Notes: generated by a model not told the origin, from the letters alone. Counted from the stretch's first letter, positions 23,934 to 36,279 are shown. The stretch is 64,000 nucleotides of DNA from Plotosus lineatus (GCA_024760905.1 CM045746.1:10672966-10736965), one strand, 5' to 3'. Program-made: numbers and translations.

Positions 23934-24599
23934 ACTGTGGTGAAATGAACAAAAGAGGTGGAAAGATTGACGAAAATGTCTGAACATCTAACTTTTCCTT
24001 CTGTTTTGCTGCTTCCCTGGTGAGTGCCACAGAACATCAATAACAACCAGTCTAATGACGTCATTTGCCGGAAAACTTGCCAGACTGAACTAACCTGGTC
24101 CCCAATTCCACCGCTAGCAAGCGCCTTTATTCAGTCTCGTGAGCCTGGCTGTCTGCCAGTAAGATGTAGCCACTCACTCAGTGGTCTCCATAGGTGTTTG
24201 GTTTTAATAAACTGAACAATCGCTGAAAAAAAATTGTGGGCTCATCTGGGCAGACCTTTTGGCAGTTCATTCAAACCATCCCCCCTTGCTACAGACCCAG
24301 TCCTTGATGGCAGAAATAAAGCATGCAGTTCTTTTACTCTCCACCAGATGGTAAGCTAGATCTACCCAGTATTTCCATATGGTTTTATTCAACAGAGGGT
24401 TGGGGGCCATGAAAAATAAACACACAAAAAAAGCAGTAAACAAGCATTTATCAGATGAGGGGCAGGATGCACTGCACCCATGATTCAGAGTTCTAGTTAC
24501 AACAGGCATCAGAAAGACGGCAGTGGTAATTTTGTCATGATATGACAGATATGCAGAGTGATAAGTGTGTGTGTGTGTGTGTGTGTTTGTTTGTCTCAC

Positions 24600-24660
24600 C
24601 TTGGCTTCAGGGTCACTGTTAATGCTGCTGGAATCTTCTTCCTCCACAGGAGCAGGATTT
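24600..24660 (-). CDS. apbb2: apbb2 short PTB1 exon (acidic insert)
   Basis: A 61-nt exon. One base completes the Arg codon, then 20 codons follow: NPAPVEEEDSSS and INSDPEAK. The acidic stretch corresponds to the variable loop before the first PTB1 strand ([13 protein letters not shown]). The acceptor is TTTTAATAG/AAAT and the donor is GCCAAG/GTGAGAC. The intron beyond the donor continues with AAACAAAC and a (CA)n run. The downstream intron is about 10.4 kb and contains a decayed LINE and several SINEs. Confidence 0.93.
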
Positions 24661-25041
24661 CTATTAAAAAACAAACCTTTACTTATTAATCTCACTGTTC
24701 TTGGTTTAGCAAGCCCTATTTCAGTATATCGAATATTACTAGGTATTTAAAACCACTTGATTATTCATGAATTTGCATTATTATGTATATCCAAACTGCA
24801 TAAACAAAGAAGTGAACCTTCAATGCCAAAGGAAAAAGATCATGGGAGGGCCAGACCTTATCCAGCTCCGCCTACCTACAGTCTCAAAGCTGCAGTGTGT
24901 TTAATGTAATATTTCATGAGTTAAGCCGAGGGACATGTTTACGCTAGACTGTATATAACAATTATATAACATCAAATACTACTTAAAGACTGAAATATAT
25001 TCATGCAGCCCTGATACGACCATACTCGCATGCGCACACAC

Positions 25042-25127
25042 CGAAGCTTGAGAGAGGCATAGCGCAGGGTTGCTCCTTCAAATTCCTTCAGACTCGGGTC
25101 GGGGTTCACTGTGGCAGCCTGGAGATC
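25042..25127 (-). CDS. apbb2: apbb2 exon opening PTB1
   Basis: An 86-nt exon encoding residues 453-480. It reads DLQAATVNPDPSLKEFEG and then ATLRYASLKLR, the conserved lead-in to the first phosphotyrosine-binding domain of FE65 proteins. The acceptor is TGTTAG/GAT and the donor is CTTCG/GTGTGT, leaving two bases of an Arg codon that the next exon completes. PTB1 of this family binds partners such as LRP1 and TIP60. The intron to the next exon is only 381 bp. There is no dinucleotide repeat close to its splice sites, unlike most other exons of the gene here. Confidence 0.95.
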
Positions 25128-25694
25128 CTAACACAGAGTAGGGGAGAAAGAGAGAAAAAGAGGAAACTCATTTAAAGTACCTCTCAACACACCGTTTATA
25201 ATCTAAGTCAAATAATAAACCCCTTTTTTTTATTCATTTTTAAATGGCTTCTGCATTTTAGGGGTACTTTCATAACATTATTTCTGCACACATATTAACA
25301 GATATGATATGAAACACTTTAAATACTAAACAAACAAAACAAAGCCATAACATATACATTACAAGCAGCAGAAGAAAATAAGGAAGGAATGCAAATCTCA
25401 TGGCAGGCAGGTAGGTGCAGGCAGAAGCCGGGGGTCAGTGCATGAGGGTCACTCAGGGTCAGAGGTTATAGGGCCGAGATTCAACAACAGAAGGGCTTTT
25501 ACTGTCTTCATAATAACAATCAGGAGCTGTTTATATTAAAGACCGAGTTTTATCTAAAGGCAGATGGACACCATTTTGAAGTACCAATAATGTACTTGAT
25601 TTCTTGTGAAAACATTCACAGAACAATCGGCCCACAAGCCCTATCTAACAAAAGCTGTGTGCTAGACTTTAGACTAAGATTCATTTTAAAAACA

Positions 25695-25912
25695 CCCCCA
25701 GTTCAGCTAACTGGGTTAGCAAAGGCCCGCTATGATGTGAGGACCATTGTTGACTTTCAACAAGATTAGGCTACATAACCGTCAGTGTCTTTCTGCCCTG
25801 CGATTGCCTGGCAAGCTGTCCAGGGTGTACTCTGCCCTCACCCAGGGATGGCTGGGATGGGCGCCGAAATACCCTAATTAGGATTAAGCGGTTACAGAAA
25901 ATGAATGAGGAT
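25695..25912 (+). mobile_element. 5'-truncated type B SINE, V-SINE-like tail
   Basis: Starts inside the body at CAGTTCAGCTAACTGGGTTA and ends CCCTAATTAGGATTAAGCGG TTACAGAAAATGAATGAGG. The tRNA-like promoter is missing. Confidence 0.82.
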
Positions 25913-26594
25913 TTTAAAAACGAGTAGACTTCAGATTTTTTACGACCAGAACTCTCTACAGCATAGTTCACAGAAATTCCTAGTGACACAGATTAGTAAA
26001 GAAAGATTTTAGCATGATGAGATATCAGTGTAATCTCTTTTAAGTTTTGTAAAAGGTGTATATTTCTGTGCAGACACAGGGCCATGTCAGGACTCGCCAT
26101 GAGCTGCATAGAGATAGGATCGTAAATCTGATTCCATTAGTGGTTTATTATTCTTTTACTCAGCATCGATGAGGACACTCACGTACCACCCTGGATCACA
26201 TCCTTGCAGGTAGCTGAGTGTCAGAAATGTTGGACCTCAAAAAGCCATTCTGCTGCTGGAGCTCTGTACAGCTTGGACTTATACCTACCTTCCAGATCTC
26301 ACTATCAATCTTTCCCACTGCAAAATCACTCCAGGGCTGTTTCTAAACACAGGTATTCACACACGCACGCGCACACATACACACACATGTTGTGAGTGCA
26401 CATTTAGAACAACACAAACACAAATGCACAGTCAGTCAGGAAAAGACGAGAGGATATTAAATCGCAAGGTGGAGGTGGGTTTGTGCTTCTGTGTGATGTC
26501 AGTGTATGAAGGTGTTTTCTGTACATTAGTGTTTCTAAAATATTCCAATCAAGTTTCACAAATATTCCAGTCAGTCCACATACGTAAAGTTTTT

Positions 26595-27413
26595 TGACCA
26601 AACAACAGTTTTCCACTTTGCCACACTCCATTTTAAATGACCCCTCGCCAGATAAAACGCCTGCGCTTCTGGGTCCTGTTTATAATTGGCTTCTTCTTTG
26701 TACTGTAGAGTTTTATCTGGTAACGGCGATGGCATGGTGGATTGTGTTCACCAACAATGGTTTCTGGAAGTATTGCTGAGCTCATTCTGTGATTTCGCTT
26801 ACAGTAGCATTCTGTTTGTGGTGCAGTGCCGTTTAAGCGCCCGAAGATCACGGGCATCCAGTGTGGTTTTTTTTCGGCCTTGACCCTTACACACAGAGAT
26901 TGTTCCAGATTCTCTGAATCTTTGGATGATGTTATGCACTGTAGATGATGATAACTTCAAACTCTTTGCAATTTTTCATTGGGAAACACCTTTCTGATAT
27001 TGCTCCACTATCTTTCTGCGCAACATTGGGGGAATTCGTGATCCTCTACCCATCTTCGCTTCTGGGAGACACTGGCACTCTGAGAAGCTATTCTTATACT
27101 CAGTCATCTTGCCAATGGACCGCATTAGTGGTAATTGGTCTTCCAGCTGTTCATTATAAGTGCAATTGACTTTTCCAGCCTCTTATTGCTACCTGTCCCA
27201 ACTTTTTTGAGATTTGTTGACAGCATGAAATTTAAAACCAACATATTTTCCCCTTAAAATGATGAATTTTCTCAGTTTAAACTTTTGTCCCAGTTATCTA
27301 TAATCTATTCAGAATAAAATATTGAAATTTGGCACTTCCACATCATTGCATTCAGTCTTTATTCACAATTTGTATAGTGTCCCTACTTTTTTGGAGTCTG
27401 GTTTGTATATAAC
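26595..27413 (-). mobile_element. Tc1-like transposon relic
   Basis: Minus-strand transposase pieces: LRRKIVEQYQKGVSQ, STVHNIIQRFRESGTISV and RKKTTLDARDLRALKRHC (HTH region, 27051-26800), then EAQAFYLARGHLKWSVAKWK ahead of the first catalytic Asp (26680-26600). After that the match stops. The right edge CCCTACTTTTTTGGAGTCTG is a Tc1-type inverted repeat end. The left half, including the DDE core and second terminal repeat, is lost. Stops are present. Confidence 0.75.
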
Positions 27414-27419
27414 TCCTGT

Positions 27420-28475
27420 TAAAACTGTTAATTTTTTCAATATATTTAAACAAGTAAACATTTCACCTGTTTTAATACACGGCTTATCGTAAAGGTTTTT
27501 AAAAATGTATATACAAAGGACATGTAATACTAATAATTTGCTGGCAGATTTCACAGAACGTGCTCCCAAAAAGTCTCAATGCATTAAATTTAGAAAAAGT
27601 AAAACCTCTGCATATCTGTGAATTAGTTAACTTAAATAGATCAATAAATATGCCCAACAGGTTTTATTTATTTAACCTGTTTTGAAGACATTCCATAGAT
27701 GTACAACCGAAGGAGAAGCAACCTGACAAACCAAAATACTTGCGCATACGCAGCAATGTTCTCACGTCCTTTCCAGAAGTGTCTAAAATGCTGAACTGGA
27801 CTGGCCGGCAGGGCAAATGTTATAATATGATGGACAAAAATAATGCTTACCTAAAGAAAAAATAAATCGGCTAGTGTGAAGTAAATATGTTCTTAATGTT
27901 CAAAATACTCTGAAGGAAAAGAGTTTAAACAGCTAGAATGTTTTAATTTATTGACTCATAGTTTGGTTATCCAGTGGCAGCATTCTTCTCCCAGTGCTAA
28001 TGTTATGATGATGGACAGAATTCAAGTAACGTTCAAGTGCTTTGCTAATGCACTGGATATTGCTACTGGGATTATTTTCTGCCTATCTGGGGTATGCTTT
28101 GAACACCAAAAATCTCTTTTTTGAGAAAATTAACAAGAACACCCTTTCTTTTGCTAGTAGGTAAGTTTAATTTCCATTTAATACTATTTTTATGAATAAA
28201 TTTCTACCGTACTTTTTTGGGGATGTGCCTCGTTAAACTTGTCTGGTGAGCACACTTTCTGTGGAATTTGCAAAGTGCATAAAATTAGACCCAGGAGTTC
28301 AAGATTGTGGGCCAGTGTTCGGAACCACCTGGAGGTGGAGCATGTCTTATTTAAACCCCAACATCTTGAATCTGGTTTTCTGTTTATCACTGAAGCATGT
28401 GATGTCATCATCCCAAGATACAAAGAGTGCTCTAAGACCTTGAGGTTTAGAAATGGATTTTTAAATAAATTCCTC
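27420..28475. other. Intronic DNA without recognisable gene
   Basis: AT-rich single-copy-looking DNA. Overlapping short ORFs at 28190-28480 on both strands have no recognised domain and no splice context. Confidence 0.5.
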
Positions 28476-28829
28476 TAGAACAGGGGTTGGCAACCCGCGG
28501 CTCGAGAGCCGCATGTGGCTCTTTAGCGCCACCCTAGTGGCTCCCTGGAGCGTTTTCAAAAATGTAGGAAAATGGAAAAAGCTGGAGAGGGTTTTGTTTT
28601 TTTGTAATATGGTTTCTGTAAGAGAACAAGCCTAACACACATTCTTAACGTTTTCCAAGGTTTTAAAAATTTGTATAAAAAATATTAGTCCTACATTTCA
28701 AAATTTCTGTCAACGAAGATTTGGGTCATAGCCTGCAACACATGTTTCAGGACGACTCAAGGGGTGTCATGGGCCATGGGCCATGGGCCATGGACCCCCC
28801 CCCCCAAAAAAAAGAGAAACATAGCTGAT

Positions 28830-29338
28830 GAGAACAGAGGACTCAAGGAAGAATGGACCGAATAATTTGCTTTCATTGCCAATGCAGAAGGATTGGCTGC
28901 ATGTTTGCTTTGTAATGAGAAGCTGTCAAATAACAAAAAGAGTCATTTGGAAGGACATTTCCAGGGAAGGAAATGTAAATTTGCAGTCAACCACGGAGTT
29001 GTGATTGAGAGAAAAAGTGCGATTGTAGTATTACTGGAGAAATTAGAGGAGTGCAAAGATAGGTTTAAGAAGTGGATTGCATCTCCAAACTCCACTACTG
29101 CAGTTTTGTTGCAACTCAAGAGATAACGCGTGGAGATGGTGCACAGATGGTGATCACATGAAGGATTCATTCATTCAAATATCAGAGCACCTATTTTCAT
29201 ACTTCAAAAACAAAACAGAGATAATACAGAAAATTAAAGACATGCCTCTCTCTGCAGAGGCTGTGAAGGAAAGGACCATTAAAATGCAGGCAACATCACC
29301 AATCAGCAAATAAACAACATTAATTCAGCTCCAGCATA
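28830..29338 (+). pseudogene. hAT transposase N-terminal part (BED-like finger)
   Basis: Zinc-finger-like ACLLCNEKLSNNKKSHLEGH followed by about 60 codons. After a frameshift near 29110 come KTEIIQKIKDMPLSAEAVKE and RTIKMQ, characteristic of the SCAND3/ZMYM6/GTF2IRD2-type hAT transposases. Truncated where the nested insert starts. Confidence 0.75.
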
Positions 29339-29450
29339 CAGTAGGCCCCAGTTTTTCGTGATGGTTCGGTTCTGGCCCTTCCCGTGCGAGTTATTGACGC
29401 CGTTTTTGTATGATATTCAATCAATCAATCTGGGTGCCGTGCAGGGATGT

Positions 29451-29591
29451 CATTGACAATCGGAATATCGCCGATATAATTATGTCGATCGATAATCGAT
29501 ACCTATAAAAGGGATATCGATACTTCTAATGTTATAGCTTCCTGTGTTCATGACAGCGTCTGTAGTAAATGCCATTTTCAATGACACCCCT
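29451..29591. mobile_element. Short element with CAGGGATGTCATTGA inverted ends
   Basis: Left CAGGGATGTCATTGA and right TTCAATGACACCCCTA are near inverse, and the interior has ATCGAT-rich sequence (GATCGATAATCGATACC). A third end, TTCAATGACACCCCTA, occurs at 31915-31930, so the outer boundary of the family here is ambiguous. Confidence 0.5.
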
Positions 29592-29665
29592 AGTAAATGG
29601 TACGTCCCGCCTCTCCGTATGGTAAATGGTACATCCCACCACTGTATGGTAAATGGTACGTCCCT
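29592..29665 (+). repeat. About 28-bp minisatellite, nearly three units
   Basis: Units begin GTAAATGGTACGTCCC, GTAAATGGTACATCCC and GTAAATGGTACGTCCC, each followed by about 12 variable bases. Confidence 0.8.
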
Positions 29666-29779
29666 GCTTCTAATGTGCCGTCAGAGCACGTGTTCTCAAC
29701 AGCACGGAACAAGAAGAGACACTTATCACTGGATAATGCAGATATGTGCATCTTCTTGTATCATAATTATGATTTGTAA
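29666..29779 (+). pseudogene. hAT dimerisation-domain fragment
   Basis: Reads NVPSEHVFSTARNKKRHLSL and DNADMCIFLYHN, then a stop. This matches the C-terminal hAT dimerisation motif (PSERVFS...LSPDHVDMLIFL type). Probably the end of a second hAT element within the nest. Confidence 0.7.
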
Positions 29780-29984
29780 AAATGCATATCTCTTAAACTT
29801 TTCAATTGACAAGTGTTTGTAGAATAGAAACAACTTGCTTGAAATTAACTAGTAAACAAGTGTTCACATATAGATTTATTAAATACAAAAAGGTGTTAAT
29901 TAAAATCTTGTTGGTGGAAAACTATTCCATGCCTTTTATTTCATATTTGGCTTTTGTAACTGGTCACTATATTAAAAAAATATT

Positions 29985-31795
29985 CGGCTTACAGGGCGTT
30001 GCGGAGTCTCCGTTCTTCTCGGTCCACATCGCGATGCCAGATGGTGAAAGCTGCAAACGGTAGTGTCCTTACCAAGGAATCTGAAGTGAGGACTCGTTGG
30101 GCCGAGTACTTTGAGGAGTGCTAACCCTCCCACCCGGAGCCTGGTCGTTGGGGATGCTGAAACTCTTGTTGCCGACCCTGCCCCAGGCTGCGACCCGCCA
30201 ACTCTTGAGGAAACTCGGAGGTCAGTGTGGCACTTGGCGGATGGCAAATCTGCGGGAGTTTGTGGTATCCACGTGGAAATGCTTAAGGCGGGAGGTGGGC
30301 CGTCCTCAGGTGGCTGTTCATTCTCGTGTGCTCCATGTGGAGCATTGGTGTCATTCCAACTGACTGTAAACGGGGCATCGTTGTCCCAATCTGGAAGGGG
30401 AAGGGTGATACCCGAGAATGCAACAGTTACAGGGGGGCTACTGTCCTCTCAGTTCAGTTCCGGGCAAGGTCTTCGCACGGATTCTACTGGACAGGATCCG
30501 ACAGCAGCTTCTAGCGCACCAGCGCCCTGAACAGTCCAGGTTTACATCAAAGAGGTCTGCCGTTGACCACATCCTGGCACTCTGCGTCCTATCTGAGCAT
30601 TTGCGGGAGTTTGATAGGGGGTTTCTTGCTGCCGATATAGACTTTCGCAAGGCGACTAGGTGGATAGGGAGGCCCTCTGGAGCATACTTCGTCTATGCAG
30701 TATCCCGTTGGCTCTGGTTCGGCTGATATCGTCACTGTATTCTGGGACAGAGAGTGCTGTGAGATGTGGGGGCTCCACCTATGACTTCTTTTCGGTCAAG
30801 ACAGGAGTGAGGCAGGGGTGTGTTCTGGCCCCCACTCTCTTCAGTACTGATATGGACTGGATCATGGCGGCGGTATCGGGTGGATCTGCCTGCGGTGTGT
30901 CGTTCGGTGAGGTTCGGATTACTGATCTGGACTTTGCCAATGACGCAGTGATCTTTGCTGAGACGGTGGATGTCCTGATGGAGACTCTGTTCGCTGGGTA
31001 AGGAGGTGGAACCGCTTGGTTTGCGAGCCTCCTGGATCAAAACCAAGATCCAGGCTTTCGGTGACCTCTTGGATGCTGCTGTTGACTCGATCGCTGTGGG
31101 TCGTGAAAGAGTACAGATCGTGGAGTCTTTCACTTACCTTGGCAGCGTGGTCCATTGTTCCACTGATTGCAGGGCAGAGATCAATCGTTGACTTGGCCTA
31201 ACCTAAGGGGCGATGAACTCGCTGGACAGGACCGTGTGGCGGTTGAGGTATCTGAGCAGGCAGACGAAAGCCCGAGTCTTTCGCTCCCTTGTGCTCCCTG
31301 TCTTGCTCTACTTGAGCGAGACATGGATGCGCATGGTTGAGCTTGGACGACGACTGGACTCCTTCATTACGACTTCCCTTTGCCGCATCTTCGGATACTG
31401 CTGGTGGGACTTTGTTACCTACCGGAAGGTGCTCGGAGATGCGGGGAGAGTAAGAGTAACCTGCTTGATCAGCGACCGTCAGCTGCGCTACTATGGGCAC
31501 TTGGCGCGTTGCCCATCTTCGGACCCAGCACACCGAATCCTGTCCGTTCGGGATCCTAGGGGCTGGAGCCGATCGCACACCGAATCCTGTCCGTTCGGGA
31601 TCCTAGGGGCTGGAGCCGATCGCGGAGACGGCCGTGTGCAACGTGGTTGTCGCAGCTGAGGGCTGCCCTGCCAGGGGGTATGGGCCCTGCGCAAGCCTGG
31701 TCGATCGCCAGGAGATGGCCGGATGAGTGGAGGCGGCTGGTGGACGCGGCGAAGTGCCGTCCCGGCGCACACCCTCACACCTGACCTGACCTGAT
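29985..31795 (+). mobile_element. 5'-truncated copy of the LINE at 2089-5057
   Basis: Same family as the 2089-5057 element: CGTTGCGGAGTCTCCGTTCT, the RT with FRKA, GVRQGCVLAPTLF and LDFANDAVIF (FADD changed to FAND), ESFTYLGSVV, and the same 3' (CCTGA)n end. It begins in the linker before the RT. There are frameshifts near 30118, 30420 and 30650, the active-site Asp is changed to Asn, and a 47-bp tandem duplication lies at 31528-31621. Confidence 0.88.
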
Positions 31796-32578
31796 ACAAA
31801 CTAATGTAATATATCTTGGTCTGTTCTATTTAATGCATTTATGGAACAGTACAGCAATATTCCAATGTGTCAGTGTATTTTTTTATCAACATATTGATAC
31901 CAATAATAGGTTTTCAATGACACCCCTAATGCCGTTCCAGAATTCTGGCGTAGGCAGCAGCCATTACAAGTCTTGTCATGGCTATATGCAAAGGGCAAAA
32001 AAAATCTGCAGTAGAGGGCAAAGTGCTTTCTGCAGGGTGTTTTTATTGAGACACCATCTCTAGCTAGCTGGCCATTGACACTAAAGAGTTCATCCGCCAT
32101 TTGATAGGTCTCGCTTTTATTCCAACTGGGTTGCTAGCCACCCTCCTCACCAAATTTGGAACTTGGTGGTGGAGCCAGCTTAGTCACCAACCACTCGACC
32201 ATGCAACAGGTTCTACTGGCTTACATGTTACCAGTAGCAGGGCAAAACCTGACCTGACCTGATCTATGATATTACACGCACTAAAATATGCTTCTTAAAC
32301 ACATTCTATACACAGTCTTACTCATTATAGTAGGCCTCTGTCAGTCTCGATGCACTATAGGGCTGCCCGCTGGCTGGTGATACTCACCAGTGTGCAGAGC
32401 CTGGGTAGGAAGTACGTATGGAGGACAGGCTGTTACCCAAGCAGCAAGTCCCCCCTCACTGGAAGAATCCAATGGAAGGGCAGAAGCCAATGCGACTGGA
32501 TTCCAGTGCCGCTACAGGAGTTGCCAAAATGTTGCTGTGAACGGACTGCCTCAAAGGACTCTTACTCATTACTACAGT

Positions 32579-32931
32579 AATAATGTAGTAAAATGTAGTA
32601 ATGATTAAGTAAAAACTTGAATCTTGTACTGTGATAATGTTTATTACTGAATAAAGTGCTTAGGCTCCTTACCAGAAGCTAGAGAAGATGTAGGGGGTTT
32701 GACTGACATCATAAGGCTTTAATAATAATTAAAAATGCATTTAAAAAAAAAACATGAATTCACAATTCAAGCAGTCATGTTGATGAGGTATGCAAAGGAG
32801 AGAAAAAAAAGATGTGTACACATCATCTGCAACCAATCAGCAGGAGGGAGAAATAAAAGCTCTCAGCCACTGGCTAAATCTGAATCACGTGCCAGTAACT
32901 TCTGGGTTTACCGCTAATCCGGAAGTATAAA
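32579..32931. repeat. First unit of a tandem MITE duplication
   Basis: Runs from ATAATGTAGTAAAATGTAGT through AGTGCTTAGGCTCCTTACC to GAGGGAGAAATAAAAGC. A second copy starts at 32932 with the same ATAATGTAGTAAAATGTAGT and continues, after the RTE insertion, as AGCGCTTAGACTCCTTACC (36089) to GAGGGAGAAACAATC (36270). Confidence 0.75.
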
Positions 32932-32992
32932 AATAATGTAGTAAAATGTAGTAATGATTAAGTAAAAACTTTTTAATTTTGTACTGTGATAA

Positions 32993-35900
32993 TCTTCTTT
33001 TCCTTTCGACTGTTCCCTTCAGGGGTCGCCACAGCAAATGATCTGCCTCCATCTCACCCTATCCTCTGTATTTTCTACCCTTACTCCAACTACCTTCATG
33101 TCCTCCTTCACCACATCCATAAATCTTCTCTTTGGTCTTCCTCTGGGCCTTTTGCCTGGTAGTTCCAACCTCAGCGTCCTACTACCAATATATTCACTAT
33201 ACCTCCTCTGTACATGTCCAAACCATCTCAATCTAGCCTCTCTGACTTTGTCTCCAAAACATCTTACATGTGCTGTCCCTCTGATGTACTCATTCCTGAT
33301 ATCCATCCTTGTTACTCCCAAAGAGAACCTCAAAATTTCATCTCTACTACCTCCAGCTCTGCCTCCTGTCTTTTCCCCAGTGCAACAGTTTCTAAGCCAT
33401 ACAACATCGCTGGCCTCATCACCGTCTTGTACACTTTTAACTTGATTCTTGCCGATACTCTCCTATCACACATCACACCGGACACTTTTCTCCATCCATT
33501 CCAAACTGCCTGCACACGCTTCTTCACCTCTTTTCCACACTCTCCATTGCTCTGGATTGTTGAGCCTAAGTACTTAAAATACTCCACCTTCTTTATCTCT
33601 GCCCTCTGTAACCTCACCGTTCCTGTTGGGTCCTTCTCGTTCACGCACATGTATTCTGTTTTACTGAGGCTAACCTTCATTCCTTTCCTTTCCAGGGCAT
33701 ACCTCCACCTCTCTAGATTTTCCTGCACTTGTTCTCTGCTCTCACTACAGATCACAATGTCATCTGCTAACATAGTCCATATGGAATCTTGTCTAACCTC
33801 ATCTGTCAGCCTGTCCATCACCATAGCAAACAAGGAGCTGAGAGCTGACCCTTGATGCAGTCCCACCTCCACCTTGAACTCTTCTGTCACACCGACAGCA
33901 CACCTCACCACTGTCTTACAGCTCTCATACATGTCCTGCACCACTCTAACATACTTCTCTGCCACTCCAGACTTCCTCATACAATACCACAGTTCTTCTC
34001 TCGGCACCTTGTCATATGCTTTCTCCAGATCCACAAAAGCACAATGCAACTCCCTCTGACCTTCTCTGTACTTCTCTATTAACATCCTCAAAGCAAACAC
34101 TGCATCTGTGGTGCTCTTTCTTGGCATGAAACCAAACTGTTGTTCACAAATGCCGACCTCTGCCCTTAGTCTGGCTTCCACTATTCTTTCCCATAACTTC
34201 ATCGTATGGCTCATCAACTTTATCCCTCTGTAGTTGCCAAAACTCTGCACGTCTCCCTTGTACTTAAAAATGGGCACCAGCACACTTCTCCTCCATTCCT
34301 CCGACATCTGCTCATTTTCTAAGACCTTGTTTAATATTCTTGTTAGAAAACTACTGCTACCTCACCTAGACACTTCCATACCTCGACCGTTATGTCATCA
34401 AGACCAACTGCCTTTCCACTCTTCATCCTTTTCAATGCCCTCCTCACTTCACCCTTACTAATCCTTGCTACTTCCTGGTCCTTAATAGTCACCCCTTCTA
34501 CTCTTTTTTTCTCTCATTTTCCTCATTCATCAGCTCTTCAAAGTACTCTTTCCATCTTCCCAGCACACTTCTGTCATCAGTCAATACAATTCCCTCTCTG
34601 TCCTTTATCACTCTAACTTGCTGCACATCGTTCCCATCTCTATTTCTCTGCTGTGCCAACCTGTATAAATCATTTTCTCCCTCCTTACTGTCCAACCTGT
34701 CATACAAGTCATCATACACCCTCTGTTTGGCCTTTGACACCGCTACCCTCACCTTACGCTGTGTCTCCCTGTACTCCTGTTTATTCTCTTCGGTCCTGTC
34801 TATGTCCCACTTCTTCTTAGCTAACCTCTTCCTTTGTACACACTCCTGCACTTCTTGATTCCACCACCAAGTCTCCTTATCTACTTTCCTTCCAGAGGAC
34901 ACACAAAGTACTCTTCTACCTGTGTCCCTAATCACATTAGCTGTCGTTGTCCAGTCATCTGGAAGCACTTCCTGACCACCCAAAGTCTGCTTCAACTCCT
35001 CCTTGAAGACAACACGACATTCTTCCTTTTTCAGCTTCCACCACTTTGTCTTCTGCTCTACCTTTGCCTTTTTCACCTTCCTCACCATCAGCATCATCCT
35101 GTACACCACCATCCTATGCTGTGTGGCAACACTCTAGCCCACTACTACTTTGCAGTGACTGACTTCCTTCAAATTACATTGCCGACACAAGACGTAGTCT
35201 ACCTGTGTGCTCCTACCTCCGCTTTTATAAGTCACCCTAAGCTCCTGTTTCTTCTGGAAGAAAGTAAGCACCACAGCCATTTCCATCCTTTCTGCAAACT
35301 CGATCAACATCTGTCCTTCTGTGTTCCTGTCCTGGATAGCAAACCTGCCCATCACTTCCTCACCCCCTCTGTTGCCTGCACCAACATGTCCATTGAAGTC
35401 TGCATCAAGGACCACTCTTTCACCTCTGGGGGTACTCTGCATCACTTCATCTAACTCATTCCAGAATCTCTCGTTCTCTTCTAGCTCACATCTTGCCTGT
35501 GGTGCATAAGTACTAACAACATTGAACATCATGCCTTCAATTTCTAACTTGAGACTCATCACTCTGTCTGACACTCGTTTCACTTCTAGAACATTCCTGA
35601 CAAACTCCTCCTTCAAGATGACTCCTACTCCATTTATCTTCCCATCCACACCATGATAAAACAGCTTAAACCCCACTCCTAAGCTTGTAGCCTTGCTACC
35701 TTTCCACCTGGTCTCCTGAACACACAGTATGTCCACCTTCCTCCTCTGCATCATGTCAGCCAGCTCTATAGCTTTTTCTTTCATAGTTCCAACATTCAGA
35801 GTCCCTACTCTCAGTCCTAGACTCATGCCTTTCCTCTTCTCTCTCTGCCTATGGACACGCCTCTCCTTCTTCGACCAACAGTAGTCCAATTTCCACCAGC

Positions 35901-36088
35901 ACCCTGTTGGTTAACAGCACTGATAGTAGTCGTTGTTAACCCGGGCCTCGACTGATCTGGTATGAATTTCGTTTTGATCATTTGCATGAGAATTTTGGCA
36001 GAAGTTTTACGCCGGATGCCCTTCCTGTCACAACCCTCTGCATTTATCCGGGCTTGGGACCGGCGTGAGGGTGAACACTGGCTTGTAA
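32993..36088 (-). mobile_element. Expander-like RTE LINE, near full length but broken
   Basis: 5' leader (right side) with GCCGGTCCCAAGCCC and AGGAAGGGCATCCGGCGTAA. Endonuclease 35850-35134 (GLRVGTLNVGTM, VDILCVQETRWKGS, STQVDYVLCR). Linker 35112-34498. RT 34307-33330 (FVDLEKAYDKVPREELW, LADDIVICSES, YFKYLGSTI). C-terminus 33333-33019 (RLRWFGHVQRR, GRPKRRFMDVVKEDM). The 3' end is GCTGTGGCGACCCCTGAAGG with AGTCGAAAGGAAAAG. It is inserted in the second unit of a tandem MITE duplication. No clear target duplication. Confidence 0.9.
33019..35889 (-). pseudogene. RTE endonuclease-RT polyprotein, four reading-frame pieces
   Basis: Open pieces are 35889-35134 (endonuclease), 35112-34498 (linker), 34307-33330 (RT) and 33333-33019 (C-terminal domain). 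A stop ends each piece and part of the endonuclease-RT junction reads out of frame, so no full-length product is possible. The RT active site reads LADD rather than the usual F/Y-A-D-D. Each domain on its own is long and conserved, suggesting a fairly recent loss. Confidence 0.85.
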
Positions 36089-36279
36089 AGCGCTTAGACT
36101 CCTTACCAAACTTTAGAGAAGATGCAGGGCGCTTAAGTGGCATCATAGGGCTTAAATGATCATTAAAAACACGAAAAAAATTTGCTTCGTCATTCAAGCA
36201 ATCACGCTGATAACTTGTGCGCGAAGGAGAAAAAAAGAGGTGTACACATTATCTGAAACTAATCAGCATGAGGGAGAAA

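Noticed and set aside
28190..28480. Overlapping 77-79-codon ORFs on both strands
   Set aside because: No recognised domain on either strand and no supporting signals. Left as unexplained intron.
33214..35454. Plus-strand ORFs of 213 and 206 codons
   Set aside because: Antisense shadows of the RTE LINE, with composition dictated by the opposite strand.
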